A DNA stretch of 64,000 bases from Clostridium sp031626875 (GCF_031626875.1 NZ_JANDMF010000030.1:5183-69182); one strand, 5' to 3'; positions 50,921 to 59,698 are shown, numbered from the stretch's first letter. The notes: generated by a model not told the origin, from the letters alone. Translations and numbers: made by a program.

Positions 50921-53398
50921 CTAACTATGCACTGTATCTTCAGCACCTTCTACTGATATTTCCTTAATTGTAGTAAAAGCAAGCTTATCTTCTTCTACTG
51001 ATACTAGAAGACTATCTCCCATACTGACATTTCCACGTAAAAGTTCTTCACTTAATCTATCTTCCACTTCTTTAGTTATAACTCTTCTTAATGGCCTAGC
51101 CCCATTCTCTAAGTCAGTTCCTTTTTTTAATAAGAAGTCCTTACAAGACTTAGTAAATTCTAAACTAATACCATTTTCTTTAATTCTTTTACTTATAGAA
51201 TTTAACATGATATCCACTATTGATAACATATCTTCTTTTGTTAACTTATGGAATACAATAGTATCATCTATTCTATTTAAAAATTCTGGTCTAAAACTTC
51301 TTTTAAGTTCCTCAATTATATTTTCTTTCATCTTTTCATATTCTGTTTCCTCATTTGTATCAATAGCAAATCCCATCATTTTTTGTTTCTTAATCGAATG
51401 AGCTCCAACATTTGATGTCATAATAATAATTGTATTTTTAAAATTAACAACTTTTCCTTTTCCATCTGTTAATCTTCCATCTTCCATAATTTGCAATAAT
51501 ATATTAAATACATCTGAATGTGCTTTTTCAATTTCATCTAATAGCACAACAGAATATGGCTTTCTTCTAACTGCTTCAGTTAGTTGTCCTCCCTCTTCAT
51601 ATCCTACATATCCTGGAGGCGCTCCAATCAACCTAGATACAGAGTGTTTTTCCATATACTCTGACATGTCAATTCTAATAATATTATTTTCATCTGCAAA
51701 CATGGCTTCAGCAAGCGCCTTACAAAGTTCTGTTTTTCCAACTCCTGTTGGTCCTAAAAATATAAAACTACCTATAGGCCTTTTTTCATCTCTAAGTCCA
51801 ACTCTTGCTCTTCTAACTGCTCTAGATACAGCTTTAACAGCTTCATTTTGTCCAATTACTCTTTGATGAAGTATTTCTTCTAATTTTAAAAGTTTATCAC
51901 TTTCTTTTTCTGTAAGCTTCTCAACTGGAATTTTAGTCCAACTTGCAACTACCTTTGCAATATTCTCCCCAGTAACAGTCAGAGCTTTGACTGAATTCTG
52001 TGTATTCCAATCATTTTTTATATTATAAAGTTTTTCTTTTAATCTTTTTTCATCATCTCTAAGTGCCGCTGCCTTTTCAAAGTCTTGAATCCTTATTGCA
52101 TCTTCTTTTTCCTTTATAACATCATCTATGCTCAATTCGATTTCTTTTAAGTCTGGTGGGGCAGATAAATTTTCTATACGAACTTTAGCTGCTGCTTCAT
52201 CCATAAGATCTATTGCTTTATCTGGCATAAACCTATCTGTTATATATTTATCTGCCATGTCAACAGCTACATTTAAAGCTTCATCACATATCGTAACTCT
52301 ATGATGGTCTTCATATTTTTCTCTTAGTCCTTTTAAAATTTTTAAAGTTTCTTCTTTTGTTGGTTCTCCAACATTTACAGGCTGAAATCTTCTCTCAAGA
52401 GCAGCATCTTTTTCAATATATTTTCTATATTCCTCTATTGTTGTAGCTCCTATACATTGAATTTCTCCCCTTGCTAGAGCTGGCTTTAATATGTTTGATG
52501 CATCTATAGCACCTTCTGCTCCCCCTGCCCCAATTATAGTATGAATCTCATCAATAAATACAATAACATTATTGTTATTTCTTATTTCTTCCATGACCTT
52601 TTTTAATCTCTCTTCAAATTCACCTCTATATTTTGCACCTGCTATCATTCCACTTAAATCAAGGCTAACCACTCTTTTATTTTTTAGTATCTCTGGTATA
52701 TTTCCATCAACTATTCTTTGCGCTAATCCCTCAACTACAGCTGTCTTACCTACTCCAGGTTCTCCAATTAAACATGGATTATTTTTTATTCTTCTACATA
52801 ATATTTCTAAAACCCTTTGATTTTCTGAATCTCTACCTATAACTGGATCTAAATTACCTTCTTCTGCAAGCTTTGTCAAGTCTCTGCTATATTGATTAAG
52901 TAATGGAGTCTTTTTTTCCTTTACTACTGGTTCTTCTCCATCAATTACTTGATCAACTTCCTTTTCTGATAGAAGTGCCATTAACTCCTTTTTCAATTCT
53001 TTAAAATCCAAATCTAACTTACTTAAAATTGTATATGCAACTCCATCTTGCTCTTTTATTAACGCAAGTAATAAGTGTTCAGGACTAACATATTTATGAT
53101 TCAAATTCTTTGCTTCTATAAAGCTCTCATCAAATAATCTTTTTGTTCTTGGAGTAAGTAACAATTCCCCTTTTGGCATCAATACTTCACCAAAACCTAA
53201 ATAATCTTCAATTAAATTACGAACTAACTCTATTTCTATACCAAATTTACTTAAAAGCTTTTTAGCATCTCCTCCCTCTTCCATAAGGCCAAGGAGTATA
53301 TGCTCTGTACCTATATATCCATGTTTAAATTTTTGTGATTCTTTCTGAGCTCCTAATATAACAAGTTGAGCTCTTTCTGTAAATTTTCCGTATGGCAT
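50921..53398 (-). CDS. clpC: ATP-dependent Clp protease ATP-binding subunit ClpC
   Basis: ClpC unfolds proteins for ClpP; in Bacillus it uses MecA or McsB-marked (arginine-phosphorylated) substrates. The 825-aa protein has two N-terminal Clp repeats (1-145), AAA-1 with GEPGVGKT (212-219), the UVR-containing M domain (about 425-460) and AAA-2 with GPTGVGKT (about 547-554) and VLLDEIEKAH. It is the last gene of ctsR-mcsA-mcsB-clpC. Confidence 0.98.
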   Translation of the reverse strand: MPYGKFTERAQLVILGAQKESQKFKHGYIGTEHILLGLMEEGGDAKKLLSKFGIEIELVRNLIEDYLGFGEVLMPKGELLLTPRTKRLFDESFIEAKNLNHKYVSPEHLLLALIKEQDGVAYTILSKLDLDFKELKKELMALLSEKEVDQVIDGEEPVVKEKKTPLLNQYSRDLTKLAEEGNLDPVIGRDSENQRVLEILCRRIKNNPCLIGEPGVGKTAVVEGLAQRIVDGNIPEILKNKRVVSLDLSGMIAGAKYRGEFEERLKKVMEEIRNNNNVIVFIDEIHTIIGAGGAEGAIDASNILKPALARGEIQCIGATTIEEYRKYIEKDAALERRFQPVNVGEPTKEETLKILKGLREKYEDHHRVTICDEALNVAVDMADKYITDRFMPDKAIDLMDEAAAKVRIENLSAPPDLKEIELSIDDVIKEKEDAIRIQDFEKAAALRDDEKRLKEKLYNIKNDWNTQNSVKALTVTGENIAKVVASWTKIPVEKLTEKESDKLLKLEEILHQRVIGQNEAVKAVSRAVRRARVGLRDEKRPIGSFIFLGPTGVGKTELCKALAEAMFADENNIIRIDMSEYMEKHSVSRLIGAPPGYVGYEEGGQLTEAVRRKPYSVVLLDEIEKAHSDVFNILLQIMEDGRLTDGKGKVVNFKNTIIIMTSNVGAHSIKKQKMMGFAIDTNEETEYEKMKENIIEELKRSFRPEFLNRIDDTIVFHKLTKEDMLSIVDIMLNSISKRIKENGISLEFTKSCKDFLLKKGTDLENGARPLRRVITKEVEDRLSEELLRGNVSMGDSLLVSVEEDKLAFTTIKEISVEGAEDTVHS

Positions 53399-53419
53399 AA
53401 TACACCTCCAAAATATTCC

Positions 53420-54445
53420 TCAAATTAATCTCTCTTTTACTATATTTGCCCTGTAAATATCTTGCTCCACATTTCTTGTACCTTTTGGTAACCTTATTTG
53501 TATAACAGAATTTCTAGTATCTATAAGTAAATTGTTTAATACCTTTTTACTTATATCTAATAAACCCATTTCAGTCCCTAGTCTTAGATAAGATAGTAAA
53601 TCTAGAATTTCCTTGGGTTTAATCAGTTTAGCATTTTTCATAATCCCATATGATCTAAATATTTTATCTTCAAGTTCATATTTATATTCATCATCTACAA
53701 GTTCTCTAAACTTCTTTTCTTGGTTTATTATATTATTAACAATGCCTTCTAAATTACTGATTATCTCTAACTCTTTAATTCCTAAAGTAATTTGGTTATA
53801 TATTTCATATATATTTCCCCAAGCCTTAGAACTTTCTAAGTACAATCCCTCAATATTAATACCAACTTTATTAAGTCCATTAGTTATATTAGGTATTTCT
53901 TCACTTATTGTTAAGGCAGGTAAATGTATCATTACTGATGCTTTAAGCCCAGTTCCAACATTAATTGGAGAAGAAGTTAAATATCCTAAATTTTCATCAA
54001 AAGCATATGGCATTACTTCTTCAATACAGTCATCTATCTTATTTACATAGTTATATGCATTTTTTAAATCTAATCCATCTACTATACATTGTATTCTTAA
54101 ATTATCCTCTTCATTTATCATTACTGATAAAGTTTCATTTTTATTAATAATGACTGCACTTCTATCTCTTCTTTTTATTAATGCCTCACTTATTAAATAC
54201 TTTTCTAGATATACTTTTAAACAATCAATATCATGTTCCCAAAACTTTATAAGTACAAATTCTTCATCTTCCATTCTTTTCGATAATATCTCAAATATCT
54301 TATCAACATTATTTCTAGCCTCTTCTATTTTCATCTTATCTGTAAATAAAGATTCATAAAAATTTCTGGCAATACAAACTTTACTACTTATTACTACTTC
54401 TTGAGCTGCTGCCTCACTATTTATCCAATTTTTTATCACTTTCAT
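53420..54445 (-). CDS. mcsB: McsB-family protein arginine kinase with altered active site
   Basis: McsB phosphorylates arginines on proteins to mark them for ClpCP. The 341-aa protein keeps the family fold and position (VGTG loop at 163-166, HLPAL, NQITLG). Several signature residues differ from B. subtilis McsB: SSRIRLARN is SSKVCIARN (20-28), NEEDH is NEEDN (N115), the active-site Cys in TSCP is Ser159, the Arg of VGTGLRAS is Lys168, and RGxYGEG is EGLYLES (E199). Activity as an arginine kinase is doubtful. It overlaps mcsA by 29 nt. A GTG two codons inside is an alternative start. Confidence 0.85.
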   Translation of the reverse strand: MKVIKNWINSEAAAQEVVISSKVCIARNFYESLFTDKMKIEEARNNVDKIFEILSKRMEDEEFVLIKFWEHDIDCLKVYLEKYLISEALIKRRDRSAVIINKNETLSVMINEEDNLRIQCIVDGLDLKNAYNYVNKIDDCIEEVMPYAFDENLGYLTSSPINVGTGLKASVMIHLPALTISEEIPNITNGLNKVGINIEGLYLESSKAWGNIYEIYNQITLGIKELEIISNLEGIVNNIINQEKKFRELVDDEYKYELEDKIFRSYGIMKNAKLIKPKEILDLLSYLRLGTEMGLLDISKKVLNNLLIDTRNSVIQIRLPKGTRNVEQDIYRANIVKERLI

Positions 54446-54953
54446 TTTCCCCCCTTAAGGATTCTAATGACTTAATCTCATCTCTTAAAGTAGCAGCTCT
54501 TTCATATTCTTCTTTTATAACTGCCCTTTGCAATTCTTCCTTTAACTTTTTAATTCTTTTCCTTTGGATAACTTCAGTTCCTTTTCTAACAGGAATTTTT
54601 CCTATGTGTTCTAAATCTCCTTGAATTCTTTTTATTCTTGGTATTAAAAAATCTTCAAAACTTTCATAGCATTTACTACAGCCTAATTGCCCGCTCTTCT
54701 TAAATTGCGAATAGGTTAACCCACAATTTTTACATACTATTTCAATTTTTTTCTTTTTATCTAATGTTTCAAAAAATCCACTTATAATATTTTGAAATGG
54801 TAATCCATTTCCATCACTAATAGACGCCTTTAGAGGTATGTCTGACAATTCTTTCGCGCATTTTTCACACAACCATGTTTCTGTCTTTTGTCCATTAATA
54901 AGTTTAATTAAATGAATCTTTGCTTCTTCTTTATTACATCTTTCACATAGCAC
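54417..54953 (-). CDS. mcsA: McsA, zinc-binding activator of McsB
   Basis: McsA activates McsB and modulates CtsR. The 178-aa protein has two zinc fingers made of CxxC pairs (C3/C6 with C29/C32, then CKNC and CSKC in the 75-100 region) and a C-terminal UVR motif (EELQRAVIKEEYERAATLRD). All cysteines of both fingers are present. It lies 13 nt after ctsR and overlaps mcsB. Confidence 0.95.
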   Translation of the reverse strand: MLCERCNKEEAKIHLIKLINGQKTETWLCEKCAKELSDIPLKASISDGNGLPFQNIISGFFETLDKKKKIEIVCKNCGLTYSQFKKSGQLGCSKCYESFEDFLIPRIKRIQGDLEHIGKIPVRKGTEVIQRKRIKKLKEELQRAVIKEEYERAATLRDEIKSLESLRGENESDKKLDK

Positions 54954-54966
54954 TTCTCATTCCCCC

Positions 54967-55422
54967 TTAAGATAAGATAACTATAAGCATAGACTTCAAA
55001 ATATCTGCTCTTACTTTATTTCTATTTTCTGTATTAGCTAAAGTTCTATCATTTATAACCATTTTCATTAATTCCGATTCTCTTATTGTTATTAAATTTG
55101 CTTCTACTAAACTTTCAATTAAAGATAATGCATTACTATTTGTAATAGAATTTCCTATAAAATCATATAAGAGATTATTTCTCTCTTCTGAGCCATCATA
55201 GCTTAATTGCTTTATTACAATACAGCCGCCCCCCCCACGTCTACTTTCTATAACATATCCTCTCTCATATGTAAATCTAGTAGTTAATACATAATTAATT
55301 TGTGATGGAGCACAACTAAATTGATCTGCCAACTCATTTCTTTGAATTTGAACTTGTTCTCCACCATTCTCGTTAAGCATATTTTTTATAAAATTCTCAA
55401 TTATATCTGAAAGTCTTGCCAT
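54967..55422 (-). CDS. ctsR: Transcriptional repressor CtsR
   Basis: CtsR represses clp and heat-shock genes by binding a heptad direct repeat and is inactivated by heat. The 151-aa protein has the winged helix-turn-helix domain with the glycine-rich wing ESRRGGGGCIVI (about 60-71). That wing contains the arginine phosphorylated in B. subtilis and has Cys where Tyr is usual. It is first in the ctsR-mcsA-mcsB-clpC operon, and its own operator lies upstream. Confidence 0.97.
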   Translation of the reverse strand: MARLSDIIENFIKNMLNENGGEQVQIQRNELADQFSCAPSQINYVLTTRFTYERGYVIESRRGGGGCIVIKQLSYDGSEERNNLLYDFIGNSITNSNALSLIESLVEANLITIRESELMKMVINDRTLANTENRNKVRADILKSMLIVILS

Positions 55423-55447
55423 AATATCACCTTCTTAAACTCCTGTT

Positions 55448-55464
55448 TTTGACTTACCTTGACC
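55448..55464 (-). promoter_or_regulatory. CtsR operator
   Basis: Minus-strand GGTCAAGGTAAGTCAAA matches the CtsR heptad repeat (RGTCAAA-NAN-RGTCAAA) with one mismatch. It lies just downstream of the predicted ctsR transcription start, so it should autoregulate the operon. Confidence 0.85.
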
Positions 55465-55474
55465 TTTTGATTTT

Positions 55475-55503
55475 ATATTAATATTAATTCTTATTTTTTT
55501 CAA
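55475..55503 (-). promoter_or_regulatory. Promoter of ctsR-mcsA-mcsB-clpC
   Basis: Minus-strand TTGAAA (55498-55503) and TAATAT (55475-55480) are 17 nt apart. The CtsR operator begins about 11 nt downstream of the -10. Confidence 0.65.
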
Positions 55504-55582
55504 GTTTTATTATTACCTTTATGTTTAAATTTATTATCTTTAGGGAAAATATAACTTATATAATCTATACTAGGAGGCTTAT

Positions 55583-56236
55583 ATGTTAATAAAATGGTTT
55601 GGTGAATGTTCATTTTTACTACAAGATTCTCTTGGAAGGAGAATTATTACAGACCCACCTACTACAATTCCAATAGAAAATTTATTAGACTTACATCCAA
55701 ATGTAATTACTTTGAGCCATTTTTGTTCTGATTCTCTCAATGATATAATTAATGAAAAAAAAATTCAATTGGTAAATAGAGCAACTTCATATACCTTTAA
55801 CTTTTCCAATATTCTTGGAATACCTTCATTTCAAGATGATATTAAAGGACAAAAAAGAGGCCCTAATATTATATATAAATATATGTTTGATGATTTAAAG
55901 ATTTGTAATCTAGGATATTTAGGACACGAACTTTCTGATAACACTCTACATTCTCTAGGACAGATTGACATTCTTTTTATTCCTATTGGGGGTAATTTTA
56001 CTCTCAACTTTGTTAAAGCAACTAAATTAATTAATAAACTTAATCCTAAAATTATCATTCCTATGTATTATAGAACTCCTAATTCCTTAATTTATATAGA
56101 TAGTTGTAAAAACTTTATTATCTCAATGAAGTCTATACTAAAAATTGATGAATATTCATTTGATACTTCCTCATTAGACTCAAATTCATTTCCTATAACA
56201 ATAATTTTAAAAGAAAGTAAATTAAATACCCAATAA
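55583..56236 (+). CDS. Metallo-beta-lactamase-fold protein with degenerate metal site
   Basis: The 217-aa sequence follows the UlaG/YtnP-like metal-dependent hydrolase layout: N-terminal WFGECSFLLQD, core VITLSHFCSD (42-50), GYLGHELSDNTLHSLGQIDI and IDILFIPIGGNFTLN with IPMYYRTP. The HxHxDH metal motif reads HFCSDS (46-51), the Asp of GGxxTxD is Asn and the His of PMHYxTP is Tyr. Metal binding by the usual residues is therefore lost. The frame is intact and has AGGAGG before ATG, so it is not simply a pseudogene. Function unknown; it diverges from ctsR. Confidence 0.85.
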   Translation: MLIKWFGECSFLLQDSLGRRIITDPPTTIPIENLLDLHPNVITLSHFCSDSLNDIINEKKIQLVNRATSYTFNFSNILGIPSFQDDIKGQKRGPNIIYKYMFDDLKICNLGYLGHELSDNTLHSLGQIDILFIPIGGNFTLNFVKATKLINKLNPKIIIPMYYRTPNSLIYIDSCKNFIISMKSILKIDEYSFDTSSLDSNSFPITIILKESKLNTQ

Positions 56237-56268
56237 AAAAAGGTCGTCTAAACGACGACCTTTTATTT
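56235..56268. terminator. Bidirectional terminator between the MBL-fold gene and ferredoxin
   Basis: GGTCGTC (56242-56248) and GACGACC (56254-56260) with a 5-nt loop, flanked by AAAAAAA and TTTTATTT, form a compact stem serving both convergent genes. Confidence 0.85.
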
Positions 56269-56275
56269 CACCAGA

Positions 56276-56446
56276 TTATGCTTGTTCTGGAGCTCCTACT
56301 GGACAAACATTTGCACAGTTTCCACAATCAATACAAGTATCTGCATCGATAACGAATTGAGTATCTCCTTGAGTTATAGCATTAACTGGACATTCTGAAG
56401 CACAAGCACCACAGCTTACACAAGAGTCATTAATTGCGAATGCCAT
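56276..56446 (-). CDS. fdx: 2[4Fe-4S] ferredoxin, clostridial type
   Basis: A low-potential electron carrier for hydrogenase, pyruvate:ferredoxin oxidoreductase and related enzymes. The 56-aa protein starts MAFAINDSCVSCGACASECP. It has the two classic clusters CxxCxxCxxxCP at about 9-20 and 38-49 (CIDCGNCANVCP) and ends GAPEQA. AGGAGG lies upstream. It is monocistronic, ending at a terminator shared with the MBL-fold gene. Confidence 0.98.
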   Translation of the reverse strand: MAFAINDSCVSCGACASECPVNAITQGDTQFVIDADTCIDCGNCANVCPVGAPEQA

Positions 56447-56543
56447 TAAAAACACCTCCTAAATAATTATGGTTATTACACCACAATTATTTTATCATGT
56501 TTCATAATCTTTTAAAAGTCATTTTATAAAAAATAAATTAATA

Positions 56544-56747
56544 CTACAATATCATATATCCTAAATTTTCAATACATTCTATCACCTTATCTATATTTAA
56601 CCATGTATCATTATATATGATTTGTATTTCTTTCTTTTGAATAGATATCTCACATGCAATGATTCCTTCATTTGAAGTTATTGCTCTTTGAATTTTAGAA
56701 ACATCACTTTGATTATTTATATTATGCACCTTAAGTACAGCCTTCAC
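56544..56747 (-). CDS. HMA-like small protein lacking the CxxC metal motif
   Basis: A 67-aa protein with the length and beta-alpha-beta rhythm of a heavy-metal-associated (CopZ-like) domain (MKAVLKVHNINNQSDVSKIQ, EIQIIYNDTWLNIDKVIE, NLGYMIL). The CxxC expected around residues 10-14 is absent (NINNQSDV). It therefore probably does not bind copper in the usual way. It lies 11 nt downstream of ricT. Function unknown. Confidence 0.75.
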   Translation of the reverse strand: MKAVLKVHNINNQSDVSKIQRAITSNEGIIACEISIQKKEIQIIYNDTWLNIDKVIECIENLGYMIL

Positions 56748-56758
56748 AAAACTCCCTC

Positions 56759-57664
56759 CTACTTTTCTTTGAATAATTCCTTAATTAATTTTTTGTCTTC
56801 TTCTGATTCTATTTCTAACTTAATATCTTTCTCATCAATAGAATCTTCATAACTTCCTGATATAAGTTTAATTGTTGAAATATTAAAATCTTTTAATACC
56901 TCTTCATCTCCAATTCTAAGTTTTACCCTTATTGATTCTTTTACTGTGTTATTTGAGATAACTTCACCTTCTCCATCTTCAGTTTCAACTACAGATCCTA
57001 CTTTAGGCAAATGCTTTCTTATACTCTCATATGTACTTTGTTCATAATTTAAACAACACATTAATCTACCACATATTCCTGATATCTTTGTTGGGTTTAA
57101 TGATAAATTTTGCTCCTTAGCCATCTTTATAGATACTGATGCAAAATCTCCTAGAAATGATGAGCAACACATAGACCTTCCACAAGGACCTAATCCCCCT
57201 ATCATTTTAGCTTCATCTCTTACCCCAATCTGTCTAAGTTCTATTCTTGTCTTAAATATTGTAGCTAAATCTTTAACAAGCTCTCTAAAATCTACTCTTC
57301 CATCTGCTGTAAAATAGAAAATCACCTTATTATTATCAAAAGTATATTCAACATCGATAAGTTTCATTTCAAGGCCATGTTCTTCTATCTTTTTTAGACA
57401 TATATTTAATGCCTCTTCTTCTTTACTTTTGTTTTCTTTATGTTTTAATATATCTTTATGATCTGCAACTCTTAAAACGCTCTTTAATGGTGCAATAATG
57501 TCTGTCTCTTCTATGCTCTTAACTCCTATTACACATTCTCCAAATTCGATGCCTCTAGCAGTCTCAACAACAACATAGTCACCTTTATGTATTTTTAATG
57601 ATCCAGGACTAAAATAATATACTTTGCCTGCCTTTTTAAACCTCACACCTACTACTTCTATCAT
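56759..57664 (-). CDS. ricT: RicT/YaaT (PSP1-domain) protein
   Basis: RicT, with RicA and RicF, forms a complex that stimulates RNase Y and affects sporulation and biofilm in B. subtilis. The 301-aa protein has the PSP1 C-terminal domain with cysteines in GPCGRSMCCSSFLGDF and SGICGRLMCCLNYEQ (about 157-215), which ligate Fe-S clusters in B. subtilis RicT. It lies 3 nt after holB in the tmk-darA-holB-ricT order. Confidence 0.95.
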   Translation of the reverse strand: MIEVVGVRFKKAGKVYYFSPGSLKIHKGDYVVVETARGIEFGECVIGVKSIEETDIIAPLKSVLRVADHKDILKHKENKSKEEEALNICLKKIEEHGLEMKLIDVEYTFDNNKVIFYFTADGRVDFRELVKDLATIFKTRIELRQIGVRDEAKMIGGLGPCGRSMCCSSFLGDFASVSIKMAKEQNLSLNPTKISGICGRLMCCLNYEQSTYESIRKHLPKVGSVVETEDGEGEVISNNTVKESIRVKLRIGDEEVLKDFNISTIKLISGSYEDSIDEKDIKLEIESEEDKKLIKELFKEK

Positions 57665-57667
57665 TAA

Positions 57668-58594
57668 TTAACCCTCCAAAAATCCTATAAGCATAATGCT
57701 TATAACCATAGAATAACTTATATTATTCTCGAAATTACTTCTTGCTTCTTCTATATTTTTTAACATTGAATTTAACCTGTTATAAGATAATTCTGATGAT
57801 AATCTACTGATATCATCTAACTTATCCAAATTTATAATATTAGTTTTATTTCTTAACTCTTTATAAACAATAATATCTCTAATAAAAGAAGCTATCAAAT
57901 TTAACAATTCATATTTATCATTTTTATGCTTGTTAAATTTTTCTTCATATTCTAGTACAACATTATTATTACTATTAATATCTGTAAGAAATTTAATAAT
58001 CAATTTTCTCAAATTGCTTAATTCTTCATCATTTAGAATCTTTTCTGCTCTACCAGGAATTCCTTCTCCATAAGCTAAAGCTGTTAAAATCTTTTCTTCA
58101 TTATTCTCTCCAATACTTTTAATGTACTTAATCATATCTTCTTTATCTAATGGAGTTAACTTATAAATTTGACATCTTGACTTTATAGTATCTAGTAATA
58201 ACTCTAAACTCTCACTTAATATTATTATATATACACCTTTTGGTGGTTCCTCTATAGTTTTTAACATAGCATTTTGTGCTTGCCCCGTCAACTTATTTCC
58301 TTCATGTATTATAATTATCTTCTTATCTCCCTCATAAGGTTTTTTAGAAACTTCTTCTATTATTTTTCTAACTTCATCTACACCAAAGGAAGCTTTTTCT
58401 GATTTATAATGAATTATATCCACATAATTATAATCATCATTTTTTCCAAGTATCTTTAAAGCAAACTTTTTAGCAATTAAACTCTTTCCTATTCCATCTG
58501 GCCCTACAATAAGATGTGCATGTGAAAGAGTATTTCTATCTACACGTTTCATAAATCCACTAATAATATTTTCAAATCCTATAAACTCCTTCAC
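57668..58594 (-). CDS. holB: DNA polymerase III delta' subunit
   Basis: Delta' is part of the clamp loader. The 308-aa protein has SHAHLIVGPDGIGKSLIAKK (P-loop-like) and AQNAMLKTIEEPPKGVYIIILSE with the sensor region, typical of HolB. A GTG start is chosen (GAGG 8 nt upstream, giving MKEFIGFENII); an in-frame codon three earlier overlaps that site. It lies between darA and ricT. Confidence 0.94.
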   Translation of the reverse strand: MKEFIGFENIISGFMKRVDRNTLSHAHLIVGPDGIGKSLIAKKFALKILGKNDDYNYVDIIHYKSEKASFGVDEVRKIIEEVSKKPYEGDKKIIIIHEGNKLTGQAQNAMLKTIEEPPKGVYIIILSESLELLLDTIKSRCQIYKLTPLDKEDMIKYIKSIGENNEEKILTALAYGEGIPGRAEKILNDEELSNLRKLIIKFLTDINSNNNVVLEYEEKFNKHKNDKYELLNLIASFIRDIIVYKELRNKTNIINLDKLDDISRLSSELSYNRLNSMLKNIEEARSNFENNISYSMVISIMLIGFLEG

Positions 58595-58613
58595 AATTAA
58601 CACCTCGCAAATA

Positions 58614-58943
58614 TTATATTCTTATGAATTGATCAACATCTAAAACAAAAATAGTTGCACCTCCAACTTGAACTTCTATTGGATACTGAACATACATCTC
58701 TGAGTTTCCTGGAAACGGAGTAGGTGATGCAACTACTTCTTTTCGCTTTTTACATATGTCTTTTATTATTCCTATTACTTCTTCAACCTTTTTCTCTTGA
58801 ACGCCTACAAGTAAAGTTGTATTTCCCGACTTCAAAAAACCACCTGTTGTTGCAAGCTTAGTTACCCTAAATCCCTTTTCTGTTAAACCTTCTACTACAT
58901 CAAAAGTGTCATCATCTTGAACTATGGCTATAACCATTTTCAT
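58614..58943 (-). CDS. darA: Cyclic di-AMP receptor DarA (PII-like, YaaQ/PstA)
   Basis: DarA is a PII-like trimer that binds c-di-AMP; its output is unknown. The 109-aa protein has the family pattern MKMVIAIVQDDDTFDVVEGL, RVTKLATTGGFLKSGNTTLL and a T-loop-like region with PFPGNSEMYVQYPIEVQVGG. ATG is preceded by GGAGG at 8 nt. It lies between tmk and holB, the conserved Firmicute site. The c-di-AMP synthase DisA is encoded at 45-46 kb. Confidence 0.95.
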   Translation of the reverse strand: MKMVIAIVQDDDTFDVVEGLTEKGFRVTKLATTGGFLKSGNTTLLVGVQEKKVEEVIGIIKDICKKRKEVVASPTPFPGNSEMYVQYPIEVQVGGATIFVLDVDQFIRI

Positions 58944-59023
58944 AGTATCAACCTCCATTAATATATAATACCTATCTATATTTTATCATAAAGATGGAGA
59001 TATTATATTACATAGAAAAATTT

Positions 59024-59653
59024 TTACTTAATATGTAACATTATAACGTTTTTTACATCTTCAAATACTTCTTCAATAGATTTTGAAGCATCTATCTTTT
59101 CAATTTTATGTTTACTATTTTCTAATAAAACTCCATATCCTTTCCTAACTTTTTTGTGAAATTCAATAGTTTCTAAATCTAACCTATTTATTTCTCTTTC
59201 TTTATTTTTATTTATTCTATTAAGTCCTTCTTCTGGTTCTAAATCAAACAATATTGAAAGATCAGGAATATAATTTCCTACTGCAAATTTATTTATTTCA
59301 TATATTTCATTAATTCCAAGTTCTCTAGCAAATCCTTGATATGCTAAAGATGAATCTATAAATCTATCACATAAAACTATTTTCCCACTATTTAAGGCTG
59401 GAATAACCTTTTCTACTAGATGTTGTCTTCTAGCAGCTGCATATAATAATGCTTCTGTTTTAGCATCCATAATGGTATTAGATGGATCCAATATTATTGA
59501 TCTTATATCTTCTGAAATTTTTATTCCACCAGGTTCTCTAGTCTTAATACAATCAATTTCATTTTCATTCATCCAGTTATATATTTTCTCTAATATTGTG
59601 CTTTTACCTGATCCTTCTCCTCCTTCAAATACAATAAACAAACCTTTATCCAT
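59024..59653 (-). CDS. tmk: Thymidylate kinase
   Basis: Tmk phosphorylates dTMP to dTDP. The 209-aa protein starts MDKGLFIVFEGGEGSGKST (P-loop 10-19), has the DR motif in LCDRFIDSSLAYQG (about 93-106) and a LID region with NKNKEREINRLDLE. It heads the tmk-darA-holB-ricT operon. Confidence 0.97.
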   Translation of the reverse strand: MDKGLFIVFEGGEGSGKSTILEKIYNWMNENEIDCIKTREPGGIKISEDIRSIILDPSNTIMDAKTEALLYAAARRQHLVEKVIPALNSGKIVLCDRFIDSSLAYQGFARELGINEIYEINKFAVGNYIPDLSILFDLEPEEGLNRINKNKEREINRLDLETIEFHKKVRKGYGVLLENSKHKIEKIDASKSIEEVFEDVKNVIMLHIK

Positions 59654-59689
59654 CCTCTTACCTCTTTCTCATTAAGTCATTTTATTGTT

Positions 59690-59698
59690 ATTATATCA
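59690..59698 (-). promoter_or_regulatory. Extended -10 element upstream of tmk
   Basis: Minus-strand TGA-TATAAT lies about 40 nt upstream of the tmk start. No strong -35 is seen at 16-18 nt (TTTTGA is the closest). It is a weak call, probably the tmk-darA-holB-ricT promoter. Confidence 0.4.

Noticed and set aside
53613..54050. 145-codon plus-strand frame opposite mcsB
   Set aside because: Antisense shadow of mcsB; no ribosome binding site or protein-like features.
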